Positions 29,627 through 38,505 of a stretch of DNA of 64,000 nucleotides are shown piece by piece. The stretch's first letter is position 1, and every line of letters begins with the position of its first letter. This stretch comes from Nostoc foliaceum FACHB-393 (lineage in GTDB: Bacteria; Cyanobacteriota; Cyanobacteriia; Cyanobacteriales; Nostocaceae): NCBI RefSeq assembly GCF_014698505.1, contig NZ_JACJTD010000002.1, positions 310,001 through 374,000 on the forward strand, written 5' to 3'. The notes under the pieces are model-generated. The model saw nothing but the letters and a program-made list of their open reading frames with translations, was not told where the DNA came from and made no database searches. A program made the position numbers and the translations under genes.

Positions 29627-31387
29627 ATGAAAATTGGACTACAGCAATATTGGAACTTACTTGTAGACTATCTCAATCCCCAAAAAGGAAGAGTTGCCAA
29701 ATTTGCGATCGCTCTCCTCGCCAGCATCGGACTACAATTAGTCAACCCCCAAATTCTCCGTTATTTCATCGATACAGCCGTAGCTGGTGGTTCTGGACAA
29801 AGTTTATTCTTCGCCGCCTTACTATTTACTGGTGTAGCTTTAATTACTCAACTGATCACAATTGCTGCAACCTATTATGGCGAAAACGTTGCTTGGAGAG
29901 CCACCAACGCCTTACGTGCTGACTTAGTTGAGCATTGCTTGCAACTAGACTTATCCTTTCATAAATTCTCTACACCCGGTGAATTACTAGAGAGAGTAGA
30001 CGGTGATGTTCACACTCTGTCGCAATTCTTCTCCAAATTTACCATTTACATCTTGGGTAATTTGCTGTTGATGTCGGGTGTGATTGTAGTTCTATTTGCC
30101 GAAGATTGGCGTGCTGGTTTAGCGATCGCATTTTTTACTCTAACAGCATTATCTACTTTAATTCGTCTACGTTCTATTGCCGTTCCCCATTGGAGAAGTT
30201 ATCGCCAAATTAGTGCCGATTTTTTTGGTTTCGTCGGTGAACAAATCGCCGGGATGGAAGATGTGCGGGCGAATGGAGCCAAAAGCTATGTTATGCACCG
30301 CTTCCACAAAATTTTGCAAGGCTGGTTACCTATCTTTCACAAAGCACGTTTTGCTAGTACTATTCTTTGGGGTACAACTAACGGTATCTTTACTTTAGGG
30401 ACTGCGATCGCCTTAAGCGTTGGTGCTTACCTTTGGAGCCAAAATATTATTACTATTGGTACAGTATATCTACTGTACTATTATACCAATTTACTTAGTG
30501 AACCGATTGAGCAAATTCGCGACCAATTTGAAGACCTCCAACAAGCAGAAGCCAGTATTTATCGCATTCAAGATTTACTCAAAGTTAAATCTAAACTCAG
30601 TACAGAAGGCGAACAGCAACTTCCTCAAGGTGCACTTTCCGTAACTTTTGAGAACGTCTCATTTGGCTACAATGAGCGAGAATTAGAGACTGGGGATTTG
30701 GTACTGCAAGATATATCTTTTAATCTACCTGCTGGTCATTTACTAGGTTTACTGGGACGTACAGGTAGCGGTAAGTCTTCCTTGGCGCGATTATTACTTA
30801 GGTTATATGACCCCCAATCAGGCTCAATTCGCTTGGGAGGAGTGCCGATTAACCAAACTCCTTTAACAGATTTACCTCAAAAAGTGGGATTAGTCACTCA
30901 AGATGTCCAACTGTTTCAAACTACAGTCCGTAATAATCTCACCTTTTTTAACCAGAATATCAGTGATGAACGCATATATGAAACCTTAGAAATCTTAGGA
31001 TTGTCAGAATGGTTGCACTCATTACCCAAAGGCTTAGAAACAAATTTGGGGCCAGATAGTAGCGGCTTATCTGCGGGACAGGCGCAGTTACTGGCATTTA
31101 CGAGAGTATTTCTCAAAGACCCTGGTTTAGTAATTCTAGACGAAGCCTCTTCTCGCCTCGATCCTGTGACAGAAAAACTGATTGAAAAGGCTGTAGACAA
31201 GTTATTAGCTGGGCGTACAGGGATTATTATTGCTCATCGTTTAGCGACTGTAGAAAGAACAAATCAAATTTTAATTTTAGAACAGGGTCAAGTTATTGAA
31301 TATGGTCAACGAGAAAAATTAATTAAAAACCCTCACTCACATTTTACCAAATTATTACAAACTGGTTTGATCGATTTATTAAACTAA
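29627..31387 (+). CDS. ABC exporter half-transporter (TMD-NBD), catalytic partner
   Basis: A 586-residue type IV ABC exporter with an N-terminal six-helix membrane domain and a C-terminal ATPase. Walker A is GRTGSGKSS, the signature is LSAGQ, Walker B is LVILDEAS with the catalytic glutamate, and the H-loop is IIAHR. Relatives export lipids, peptides or siderophores. It is followed about 100 bp later by a second half-transporter of different sequence. Their ATP-site features are complementary (canonical Walker B here, canonical LSGGQ there), which suggests a heterodimer. The position beside a siderophore locus points to export of the finished product, although import across the inner membrane (as in IrtAB or YbtPQ) is also known for this fold. 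Confidence 0.9.
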   Translation: MKIGLQQYWNLLVDYLNPQKGRVAKFAIALLASIGLQLVNPQILRYFIDTAVAGGSGQSLFFAALLFTGVALITQLITIAATYYGENVAWRATNALRADLVEHCLQLDLSFHKFSTPGELLERVDGDVHTLSQFFSKFTIYILGNLLLMSGVIVVLFAEDWRAGLAIAFFTLTALSTLIRLRSIAVPHWRSYRQISADFFGFVGEQIAGMEDVRANGAKSYVMHRFHKILQGWLPIFHKARFASTILWGTTNGIFTLGTAIALSVGAYLWSQNIITIGTVYLLYYYTNLLSEPIEQIRDQFEDLQQAEASIYRIQDLLKVKSKLSTEGEQQLPQGALSVTFENVSFGYNERELETGDLVLQDISFNLPAGHLLGLLGRTGSGKSSLARLLLRLYDPQSGSIRLGGVPINQTPLTDLPQKVGLVTQDVQLFQTTVRNNLTFFNQNISDERIYETLEILGLSEWLHSLPKGLETNLGPDSSGLSAGQAQLLAFTRVFLKDPGLVILDEASSRLDPVTEKLIEKAVDKLLAGRTGIIIAHRLATVERTNQILILEQGQVIEYGQREKLIKNPHSHFTKLLQTGLIDLLN

Positions 31388-31402
31388 TACTCTTCTCTTT
31401 GT

Positions 31403-31476
31403 AAATTACGAATTACGAACTTGTACTGAGCGCAGCCTCTCGTAGAGAAGTATTACGAATTACGAATTACGAATTA
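31403..31476. repeat. Tandem heptamer repeat AATTACG in two blocks
   Basis: Two blocks of the heptamer AATTACG (31403-31420 and 31452-31476) flank a short unrelated segment between the two ABC genes. Such short tandemly repeated repetitive sequences are common in intergenic DNA of Nostoc and Anabaena. No promoter or terminator function is evident. Confidence 0.8.
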
Positions 31477-31485
31477 TAAAATATC

Positions 31486-33336
31486 ATGGTGTCAATAAAA
31501 AAGCTTAGAGGTTGGGAATTATTATGGCAACTGATTTGGTACAAACCAAAATTATACACAATTGACTCCTGCTTCTGGATTTTAATTATGGGGTTGCCTG
31601 CCCTACCTGGATTAATTATCCGGGAATTCTTCAACAGCTTGACTAACAAGGCGCAATTCGGATTATCACCTTTGACTTTAATTGCATTATTACTAGCTCT
31701 GAATTCGGGACACATTGCGCTTATATTTGCGGGGCGTGTTACCAAAACTCAGCACCGTTTCATTATGCGGTCATTACTGCGACATAATTTGTTAGATCGC
31801 CTTTTTAAAAATCCTACAGCACGACCAATGGTTGTTAGTAAAGAGGCTGAAAAAACTGTATCTCAGGGTGAAATAATTAGCTACTTTCGTGATGATGCCG
31901 AACAAGTAGAAGAAAATGTGGCATTGATATCAGAACTTTTAGGACAAGGTATATTTTCTGTTATTTCTTTAGTAATTTTATTAAGTATCAATGTCCAAAT
32001 GACATTGTTTGTGTTTCTGCCGGTGGTGGGGATGATAGTGATTGTTCAACGAGCAGAAACTCGTATTAAACAGTATAGAACAGCCAGCCGCGAAGCAACC
32101 GAAAAGGTGACAGGAATTTTAGGCGAAATATTTGGCTCAGTACAAGCGATTAAAGTAGCTGGAGCAGAAGAAAATGTGCTGGATTACTTTCGCACCCTCA
32201 ATGATAAACGCCGCCATATGATGATTAAGGATAGCCTATTCAATGCTATTCTGAATTCTCTATTTCAAAATATGGTGAGTCTGGGGACAGGGATAATTCT
32301 GCTGCTGGCTTCCCAATTAATGCAGAGTGGTGTTGGTAAGTTGACAGTGGGTGACTTTGCTTTGTTTGTGTATAATCTTTCGTTTGTAACTAGCTTTTTT
32401 AATTTTCTCGGCGGCTTTATGGCTTTGTATAAGCACACAGAAGTTTCTTTTGAACGTATGGCTAGTTTACTGTCTGATGTATCAGTAGATACTTTGGTAG
32501 CTCCTAATCAACTTTATCTTAATGACCTGAATGGTCGCAAAAAACTCTTGCCCTCAGTCGAACAACCGTTGAAGAATAAAAGCGATGCCTACGGCGAGCA
32601 AAGCGATAAGCTTGACGGCATGGCTAGCGCTTACCGCCTGCAATCATTAAAAGTATCTAATTTAACTTATATTTATCCTGGTACTAATCAAGGAATTACA
32701 GATATTAGCTTTGAGATGCAGCGTGGTAGTTTGACTGTGATTACTGGTCAGATTGGTTCTGGCAAAACTACATTGCTGCGGCTATTGTTAGGATTATTAC
32801 CTATGCAAAGTGGATGTATTTACTGGAATGGGCATCTTATTGAAGACCCCGCCAGTTTCTTTGTTCCACCTCGCAGTGCTTATACTCCCCAAATTCCTCA
32901 ATTGTTTAGCTACACCCTGCGAGAAAATATTTTGTTGGGCTTGTCTAAAGATGATGAAGATATCGCTACAGCTTTAAACATGGCTGTGTTTGAGCAAGAT
33001 TTAGCAACTATGAATGAAAGTCTAGAAACTTTAGTTGGTTCTAAAGGTGTGCGGCTTTCTGGTGGACAAATACAGCGTGTAGCAGCCGCGCGGATGTTTG
33101 TGCGTCAACCGGAATTGTTGGTGTTTGATGACCTTTCTAGCGCTTTGGATGTAGAGACAGAATTGGCTTTATGGTCGCAAATATTCTTTAACAGCACAGA
33201 ACCAGAGCAAAATAATTGGACACCGACCTGTCTTGTGGTTTCTCATCGGCGTTCAGTCTTGCGCCGCGCCGATCAGATTATTGTGATGAAAGCAGGGAGA
33301 GTGGAAGCGCAAGGGAAGTTAGATGAAATTCAGTAG
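31486..33336 (+). CDS. ABC exporter half-transporter (TMD-NBD), degenerate-site partner
   Basis: A 616-residue half-transporter with an N-terminal membrane domain and an ATPase domain. Walker A is TGQIGSGKTT and the signature is LSGGQ. Walker B is LLVFDDLSS, where aspartate replaces the catalytic glutamate, so ATP bound at this site is probably hydrolysed slowly. The H-loop histidine is kept (VVSHRR). Between membrane domain and ATPase there is an extra segment (SDAYGEQSDKLDGMASAYRL, about residues 366-385) encoded by a dispersed-repeat-like DNA stretch. It pairs naturally with the gene before it to give a heterodimeric exporter with one canonical and one degenerate ATP site. It is the last clear gene of the siderophore locus. 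Confidence 0.88.
   Translation: MVSIKKLRGWELLWQLIWYKPKLYTIDSCFWILIMGLPALPGLIIREFFNSLTNKAQFGLSPLTLIALLLALNSGHIALIFAGRVTKTQHRFIMRSLLRHNLLDRLFKNPTARPMVVSKEAEKTVSQGEIISYFRDDAEQVEENVALISELLGQGIFSVISLVILLSINVQMTLFVFLPVVGMIVIVQRAETRIKQYRTASREATEKVTGILGEIFGSVQAIKVAGAEENVLDYFRTLNDKRRHMMIKDSLFNAILNSLFQNMVSLGTGIILLLASQLMQSGVGKLTVGDFALFVYNLSFVTSFFNFLGGFMALYKHTEVSFERMASLLSDVSVDTLVAPNQLYLNDLNGRKKLLPSVEQPLKNKSDAYGEQSDKLDGMASAYRLQSLKVSNLTYIYPGTNQGITDISFEMQRGSLTVITGQIGSGKTTLLRLLLGLLPMQSGCIYWNGHLIEDPASFFVPPRSAYTPQIPQLFSYTLRENILLGLSKDDEDIATALNMAVFEQDLATMNESLETLVGSKGVRLSGGQIQRVAAARMFVRQPELLVFDDLSSALDVETELALWSQIFFNSTEPEQNNWTPTCLVVSHRRSVLRRADQIIVMKAGRVEAQGKLDEIQ
32582..32640 (+). repeat. Dispersed-repeat-like segment inside an ABC exporter gene
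   Basis: About 59 bases beginning GCGATGCCTACGGCGAGC and ending with CTAGCGCTTACCGCCTG resemble the GCGATGCCTACGGCG-type interspersed repeat common in Nostocales. The segment is in frame, falls in the linker between membrane and ATPase domains, and adds about 20 residues. The repeat assignment is from memory of the motif, not from a search. Confidence 0.5.
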
Positions 33337-33358
33337 ACCGAAAACTTTTGCGATGCCA

Positions 33359-33783
33359 TCAGCGGGCGTAATCGCTCTCCAATACAAAATTTAGCTTTCC
33401 TGTTTCGATTTCGTAGCGGTGGTTTGCCAACAATGACTGAATCTCTTTTTTTCTGCAACAGCGTCTGCATCGGCTTTCGGATGTAGCTTTGTTGTTTTCT
33501 TCCAACTGATGTCAGCTGCATCGAACAAGTCATAGTAACTTTGTTTTGACTCATAAACCACGTCGTATTCAAAAGCTAACTTATACTCTAGTTCTCCAAG
33601 CTCCCAACAGTCCTTGGTTTGCAACCATCTCAATACTTCTTCTCGTTGTTCGCTACTCAAGTAGCTTTTCTTTTCTTTGTGGTTTAACCGTAGTCCATCA
33701 ACTCCATTCTGTTCATAGGCTTGTTTCCAACCTGTTATCGAGCCTAAAGACACATCTAAAATAGTTTGGACTTCTTCGTACAA
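33359..33783 (-). pseudogene. IS630-like transposase remnant, N-terminal part, frameshifted
   Basis: The minus strand encodes a helix-turn-helix segment (EVQTILDVSLGSITGWKQAYEQNGVDGLRL), then SYLSSEQREEVLRWLQ and YDLFDAADISWKKT, as in the N-terminal half of IS630-family transposases. The frame ends at 33391. If one A is added to the run of seven at 33450-33456, the reading continues as EKKEIQSLLANHRYEIETG to a stop at 33359, so a one-base deletion is likely. The first residues of the usual protein and the whole catalytic DDE domain are missing, and I see no terminal inverted repeats. It sits between the siderophore exporter and a glycosyltransferase gene as a decayed insertion. Confidence 0.75.
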
Positions 33784-33798
33784 GTAATCTTGGTTAAA

Positions 33799-34881
33799 AT
33801 GGAACGCCCAATCTTATACTTAGCCATCACTAACCACGGCTTTGGACATACTACCCGCATGGCTTCTGTAGCTGCGACAATTCAAAAATTATGTCCAGAA
33901 GTTCTGCTAATTATGGTGACTACAGCCCCGCGCTGGTTGCTAGAGTGCTACATAGAAGGCGATTTTATCTATCGTCCCCGTGCATTTGATTTGGGTGTAG
34001 TGCAAACCGATAGTTTGACAATGGATAAAGTAGCGACTTTAGAAAAGTTGCTAGATATTAAGAAACAACAAAATTCGCTCATTGCTTCAGAAGCAAATTT
34101 TATCCGCCAGAATCGCGTTAATCTGATTTTGGCAGATATTCCCTTCCTTGCTCCTGGGTTTGCCAAAGGTGCAAATATTCCCTGCTGGATGATGAGTAAC
34201 TTTGGCTGGGACTTTATCTACCGAGATTGGGGAGGTGAATTTACCGCAGTTGCAGATTGGATTAGTGATTGGTATTCAAAGTGCGATCGCTTATTTCGTC
34301 TTCCCTTCCACGAACCGATGCAGGCTTTTCACAATATCACAGATGTTGGCTTAACAGGCGGTTCCCCCCGTTACCCTGCTGATGATTTACGTTCTCTTTG
34401 GGGAATAACTGCACCAGTGGAAAAAACTATTTTGTTGACCTTTGGCGGCTTGGGTTTACAGCAAATTCCCTATGATAACCTGCGGCGGTTTCCAGATTGG
34501 CAATTTATCGTCTTTGATCAATCTGCCCCTAATTTACCTAATTTAGTGAAAATTAATGACCGCAAATACCGCCCTGTAGATTTTATGCCTATTTCTGGGC
34601 GAGTTGTTTCTAAACCTGGTTACAGTACTTTTGCTGAAGCCACACTATTAGACGTACCCATTGTTACGATGCTGCGTGAGGACTTTGCTGAAGCAACATT
34701 TCTAATAGAAGGCATAACAAATTATAACCAGCATCAAATCATCACCCCATCTGAGTTTTTTCAAGGGACTTGGGATTTTCTACGTGAGTTACCTCAATCG
34801 CCAAAGCAATCTGAACCAATTACTAAGGATGGTAATGAAGCGATCGCTCATGCTATTATCAACTATTTTCGCAGTAATTAA
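33799..34881 (+). CDS. Glycosyltransferase-like protein (MurG/GT28-type fold)
   Basis: About 360 residues from the ATG at 33799 (MERPILYLAITNHGFGHTTRM); an in-frame TTG at 33766 overlaps the transposase remnant and is less likely. The N-terminal ITNHGFGHTTR loop is the Gly/His-rich acceptor loop seen in GT-B enzymes of the MurG/UDP-glucuronosyl class. The C-terminal half has LLTFGGLGL and the donor-binding segment SKPGYSTFAEATLLDVPIVTM. It should transfer a sugar from a nucleotide donor, but neither donor nor acceptor can be told from sequence. It stands alone between a transposase remnant and yjbQ; a link to the siderophore locus is possible only by proximity. Confidence 0.75.
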   Translation: MERPILYLAITNHGFGHTTRMASVAATIQKLCPEVLLIMVTTAPRWLLECYIEGDFIYRPRAFDLGVVQTDSLTMDKVATLEKLLDIKKQQNSLIASEANFIRQNRVNLILADIPFLAPGFAKGANIPCWMMSNFGWDFIYRDWGGEFTAVADWISDWYSKCDRLFRLPFHEPMQAFHNITDVGLTGGSPRYPADDLRSLWGITAPVEKTILLTFGGLGLQQIPYDNLRRFPDWQFIVFDQSAPNLPNLVKINDRKYRPVDFMPISGRVVSKPGYSTFAEATLLDVPIVTMLREDFAEATFLIEGITNYNQHQIITPSEFFQGTWDFLRELPQSPKQSEPITKDGNEAIAHAIINYFRSN

Positions 34882-34969
34882 ACTTTACTGAATTTACAAC
34901 ATCGAATAAACTGCTAGCTTTCCTATAAGGAGGTTATAGCCGTTTTCAATTATGTAAAATACAGTAGGA

Positions 34970-34985
34970 GCGCACAGATGTGCGC
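34970..34985. repeat. Perfect short inverted repeat in intergenic DNA
   Basis: GCGCACAGATGTGCGC is a 7-bp stem with a 2-base centre, followed by a second GC-rich stretch TTAAAGCGCG. The surrounding TAGGAGCGCACAGATGTGCGC context is a dispersed cyanobacterial motif. It could act as a weak terminator for the glycosyltransferase gene but has no U-tract. Confidence 0.6.
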
Positions 34986-35100
34986 TTAAAGCGCGTATTG
35001 TATACAAACGATAACCGCTATAAACTTTAGTGATATGGTGGAAAAATCATCCAAACTAAAAAATTAACGGTTATTAGTCAATAATCAATCAAATTTACAG

Positions 35101-35514
35101 ATGACTCACTACCAAAAGTTACTAAAAATTTCCACCACTGGTAAATCTTTTTACAATATCACTGCGAAAATTGAAGCTACAGTTGCAGAATCAGGAGTTG
35201 AAACTGGTCTTTGTACTTTATTTTTACGCCACACTTCAGCCAGTTTAGTCATTCAAGAAAATGCCGATCCCGATGTACTTGTGGATTTAGCTAACTTTAT
35301 GGCAAAACTCGTCCCAGAATCGGGAAAATACATCCACGATGCAGAAGGTCCCGATGATATGCCAGCACACATTCGTACTGCACTCACCCAAACTTCTGAA
35401 CATATTCCCATTAATCGTGGTCATCTGGTACTGGGAACTTGGCAGGGAATTTATATTTGGGAACACCGCCAGCACAGTCATTTAAGAGAATTGGTTGTTC
35501 ACATTTCTGGATAG
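35101..35514 (+). CDS. YjbQ/UPF0047 family protein
   Basis: A 137-residue protein matching the whole YjbQ (UPF0047) family, with TGLCTLFLRHTSASLVIQEN, then DPDVLVDLANFMAKLVP and the C-terminal GTWQGIYIWEHR. The conserved histidine and acidic residues line a small active-site pocket. Members show thiamine phosphate synthase activity in vitro as a secondary activity; the true cellular role is unsettled. The gene appears to be a single transcription unit with AT-rich DNA on both sides. Length and ends match the family, so the call is firm while function stays open. Confidence 0.9.
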   Translation: MTHYQKLLKISTTGKSFYNITAKIEATVAESGVETGLCTLFLRHTSASLVIQENADPDVLVDLANFMAKLVPESGKYIHDAEGPDDMPAHIRTALTQTSEHIPINRGHLVLGTWQGIYIWEHRQHSHLRELVVHISG

Positions 35515-35805
35515 CTGATTCTCAAGTTTTATTTAAGGTGGAGTTTTATAGAGTTTAAATACTCTAGTTATCCTGCCTAGCCTTTGGGTATAATCTCATA
35601 AACTCGCGGTGATATGCATTAAATAAACTTCGCCGTGATAGCTTTTTCTTGAAAATTGATCATGCAAAATTAATCAGAATATAGACTAAAAATTCATGTA
35701 AATTTGTAAATTTAATAGTTAAGTTTATTTGTAGTTATTTAATGTTCTAGTTATTCTATTATAAAATAATATTTAATATAAGCTGTTTGGGCTATTTCAA
35801 TTACT
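35515..35805. other. AT-rich intergenic region
   Basis: About 290 bp with no credible gene. The last 100 bases are almost entirely A and T and probably contain the promoter of the following gene. I see no clear operator or RNA gene. Confidence 0.6.
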
Positions 35806-36555
35806 ATGAAGCAAGAACTGGCACCAACTCATACTTTCCAATTTATTGATGAAATACTTGCCCAACAGTCTCTTACCCTGTTATCACTTAATCCTCAAAA
35901 GACATTAATTACCAGTTTTGCAGAGTTGGAGGATTTGATTACTGAACAAAACATAGACATTGAAATTTTCACCACTCTTCGAGAAACTCTTGAAAGCATA
36001 GTCCGTACTCAGTTGCAAAACTTCCCAGAAAATATCTTCTGGGATTTTGATTTTATGGTGAGTAGTATGCTCAGACAAGCTTTAATGGCAGAAGAGGGTG
36101 CTGTTCCTTTTTTAAAGCTTTTTGGTAAAAAGATGGTCTCTCTGACAGAGATGTTCGGAAATAAAACGGAAATACGCTTCCGTTACGTTCACGATTTTAT
36201 GTATGGATTTGAGTGGGCAAGATGGGTACAAAAAGACCCACAAAAGCGCGAACATATAGAGCCTTTTAGTCTGGTTTTTTTGGATTATTTGCTCGTCAAA
36301 GGTAAGGAAATTTTACAACGGATTAATCACGGACAAATAACATCCTATAAACTATGTGATAGCGGCTACCGCAATCCATTCACATTTTCTCGTGAACCAG
36401 AAGATGAATACCGTCTACTAACTTATCTTGCTGAAGAACAACTGATTCCAGTGGCAGTGTGGAACTGGGATGACAGCCCTGTATGGAACAAACCTTTCCA
36501 GGAGATGCGCCAGCAATTAGCATTAAAATTAAATATTCAACCACAGAGACACTGA
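35806..36555 (+). CDS. Uncharacterised protein, 249 aa
   Basis: I do not recognise the family. The product is soluble, has no signal peptide or membrane segment, and is rich in aromatic and acidic residues (ENIFWDFDFMVSSMLRQALM, YVHDFMYGFEWARWV, VAVWNWDDSPVWNKP). It starts at an ATG after AT-rich DNA and ends 32 bp before the Nif3 gene, with which it is likely co-transcribed. Codon use and composition look like neighbouring genes, so it is probably a genuine conserved gene rather than a chance frame. Confidence 0.7.
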   Translation: MKQELAPTHTFQFIDEILAQQSLTLLSLNPQKTLITSFAELEDLITEQNIDIEIFTTLRETLESIVRTQLQNFPENIFWDFDFMVSSMLRQALMAEEGAVPFLKLFGKKMVSLTEMFGNKTEIRFRYVHDFMYGFEWARWVQKDPQKREHIEPFSLVFLDYLLVKGKEILQRINHGQITSYKLCDSGYRNPFTFSREPEDEYRLLTYLAEEQLIPVAVWNWDDSPVWNKPFQEMRQQLALKLNIQPQRH

Positions 36556-36587
36556 TTAGCAATAAAAAATTGCTGAAGAACATAATT

Positions 36588-37376
36588 ATGAAAATTGCTG
36601 ACTTAATTACTTGGTTTGAAACATGGGCAAATCCCGCTTGGTGTGAAAGCTGGGATAATTGCGGCTGGCAGATTGAACCAGGATTGTTGCAGGAAAAAGC
36701 ACGGGTTTTAGTATGTTTGACACCGACTTTGGCAGTAATGCAAGAAGCGATCGCAGAAAATGCTAATCTGATTTTTGCTCATCATCCCTTGATTTTTACT
36801 CCTCCCAAATCTTTACGCAGTGGTGAAGCGATCGCAGAAATGGTACGGTTGTCCTTTAAGCACAATATTGGTATCTACACTGCCCACACGAATTTCGACC
36901 AAGTGCAAGATGGGACTGCTGATGTTTTAGCTCAGATTTTAGAACTTAAAGAAGTCACTCCCATAGAATCTACACAAGCAGGATTAGGATATGGTCGTAT
37001 TGGTTCGCTAGAGCCATTTATGACATTACAGGAGTTACTTGCAGCCATTCAAACGCGACTTGCTCCTCCTAATCTGATTTTTTCCCCAAGTGCTGATTTA
37101 CAGCAAACAATTTCACGAGTTGCCGTTTTGGGTGGTTCGGGGGCTAGTTTTATTTCAGCCGTCGCCAAAAGTGGTGCTCAAGCTTATCTGACTTCTGACT
37201 GTAAATTTCATCAATTTCAAGAAAGCCGCGATCGCAATCTCATTTTAATCGATGCTGGACATTACGCTACCGAACGTCCGGCTTGCGATCGCTTGGTGCA
37301 AAAATTCCAGTCTTTAAACCTAGACTGGGTGCAATTAAGTAAAAAGGATGAAGATTTCCGCCAGTTTTTGGCTTGA
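36588..37376 (+). CDS. Nif3-like dinuclear metal centre protein
   Basis: About 262 residues from the ATG at 36588; an upstream in-frame start at 36483 would overlap the previous gene by 73 bases and lacks family similarity. It carries the Nif3/YbgI features: ESWDNCGWQIE near the N-terminus, the metal-binding histidines in IFAHHPLIF and YTAHTNFD, and the C-terminal YLTSDCKFHQF and DAGHYATERPA segments. These bind two metals in a hexameric ring. The family is found in nearly all organisms but the reaction is uncertain; metal handling or GTP cyclohydrolase-like activity has been suggested. All expected ligands are present, so it should be intact. Confidence 0.9.
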   Translation: MKIADLITWFETWANPAWCESWDNCGWQIEPGLLQEKARVLVCLTPTLAVMQEAIAENANLIFAHHPLIFTPPKSLRSGEAIAEMVRLSFKHNIGIYTAHTNFDQVQDGTADVLAQILELKEVTPIESTQAGLGYGRIGSLEPFMTLQELLAAIQTRLAPPNLIFSPSADLQQTISRVAVLGGSGASFISAVAKSGAQAYLTSDCKFHQFQESRDRNLILIDAGHYATERPACDRLVQKFQSLNLDWVQLSKKDEDFRQFLA

Positions 37377-37677
37377 TTGCTTATGTTTCACTATATTTTT
37401 TGGATACTTGTCTAAAATTTTTTCTATAGTTTAATTTTGCCAAACCATCCAAACCATGTAGCTTTTAGACATTAATGCTGAACAGGATTGTATTAAAATT
37501 TGACTGTACATCACTAAGCAGTCCCATCAAAAACTCTTATTATGAAGCATTCTTGTGATATGAATCACTAATTACTTGTAACTATAATCACATGATACCA
37601 ATGTTCCATATCAATTAGTAATACAGGAAAATGTTCCACACTTGAGGTAACAAATTGTTTACTCTGCCCTAACCGAG
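37377..37677. other. Intergenic region, nothing recognised
   Basis: About 300 bp of AT-rich DNA between the Nif3 gene and a small gene. It has no credible frame, hairpin or repeat that I can support. Confidence 0.55.
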
Positions 37678-37896
37678 ATGATTCGCACAATCATTGAATC
37701 TGCTTTCCAAACTGGATATCTTAGTGTTGAATCTGAGGGTTTACTCCATCAAGTGCTGGTAACTAAATGCTATCAGTCAGAGGATTTGCCAGTCATTGCA
37801 GCCCTATACGATGCAGTTCGCGCCGGTCAAATTAAACGGGAAGCATCCTCGTCGAATGCGCTCATAGAATTTCCCATACCATATAAATCTTGCTGA
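37678..37896 (+). CDS. Small uncharacterised protein, 72 aa
   Basis: A short soluble protein starting MIRTIIESAFQTGYLSVESE with an amphipathic, helical composition and no membrane segment or cysteine motif. I believe similar small proteins are present in other filamentous cyanobacteria but cannot name a family. It stands alone, with AT-rich DNA upstream that could hold its promoter. It ends in IPYKSC. Coding status is judged from composition and an in-frame ATG; function is unknown. Confidence 0.6.
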   Translation: MIRTIIESAFQTGYLSVESEGLLHQVLVTKCYQSEDLPVIAALYDAVRAGQIKREASSSNALIEFPIPYKSC

Positions 37897-38505
37897 TACT
37901 TCCACAGGGCAAGCAGGGGAGCAGGAACTTTGTGTAAGGAAGTCTTTCTCTTCTATGCCCCTACTCTTATCTCCTTTCGTTTTTCCTGAGTGCTGAATCA
38001 GGCAAAAATCTCAAAAACTCAAAACTCTTTGGATGTTGTTGTTGAAAACCATCAAGGTCAGCAAGAGAATGAGTTAAGATCAGATACACATGGGTAAAAG
38101 TAAAGCTAAGTCCCCGGACTTCCCAGTAATGCCAATGAGTAAAAGTAGGCAAGTTAAACAACCGCAATCAACAATTGTTTTGGAGTATTCTTTATTACAT
38201 AATGGTAAGAATGACTCATCAACAAATATGAACCTGGTTAGGACAGGTTCCGAATTGTTTGACTTCTCTGAAGCAGACATTCCGTAGAATGAGCCAGAAG
38301 GAGATTGAGTTCATTGCTAGAGCAACCATTGATTTATTACCCAATATTTCCTAAGATTTTGACAAATATAAGCAAGTCTTGGGATTGGGTCATGAAGCAT
38401 AGTTGTTCCGAACAGTGAAATTAACCTCTTAAAGGTGTAATGTAATGGGGTAGAACCCAGATTTGACAGGTTTAACTACGTTGTTTAAAAAGGCAGAAAC
38501 AGTAC
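37897..38505. other. Intergenic region of about 600 bp, possible gene relics
   Basis: No convincing gene. A 65-codon plus-strand frame at 38090-38287 (MGKSKAKSPDF...) and a 21-codon frame from 38288 (MSQKEIEFIARATIDLL) exist, but neither has a good ribosome site or a recognisable family. The 70 bases before 38506 probably hold the promoter of the next gene. Confidence 0.45.

Noticed and set aside
33330..33572. 80-codon minus-strand frame
   Set aside because: It runs out of frame through the transposase remnant and shows no protein similarity.
38090..38287. 65-codon frame in an intergenic region
   Set aside because: No ribosome site, no recognised family, and an equally long frame exists on the other strand.
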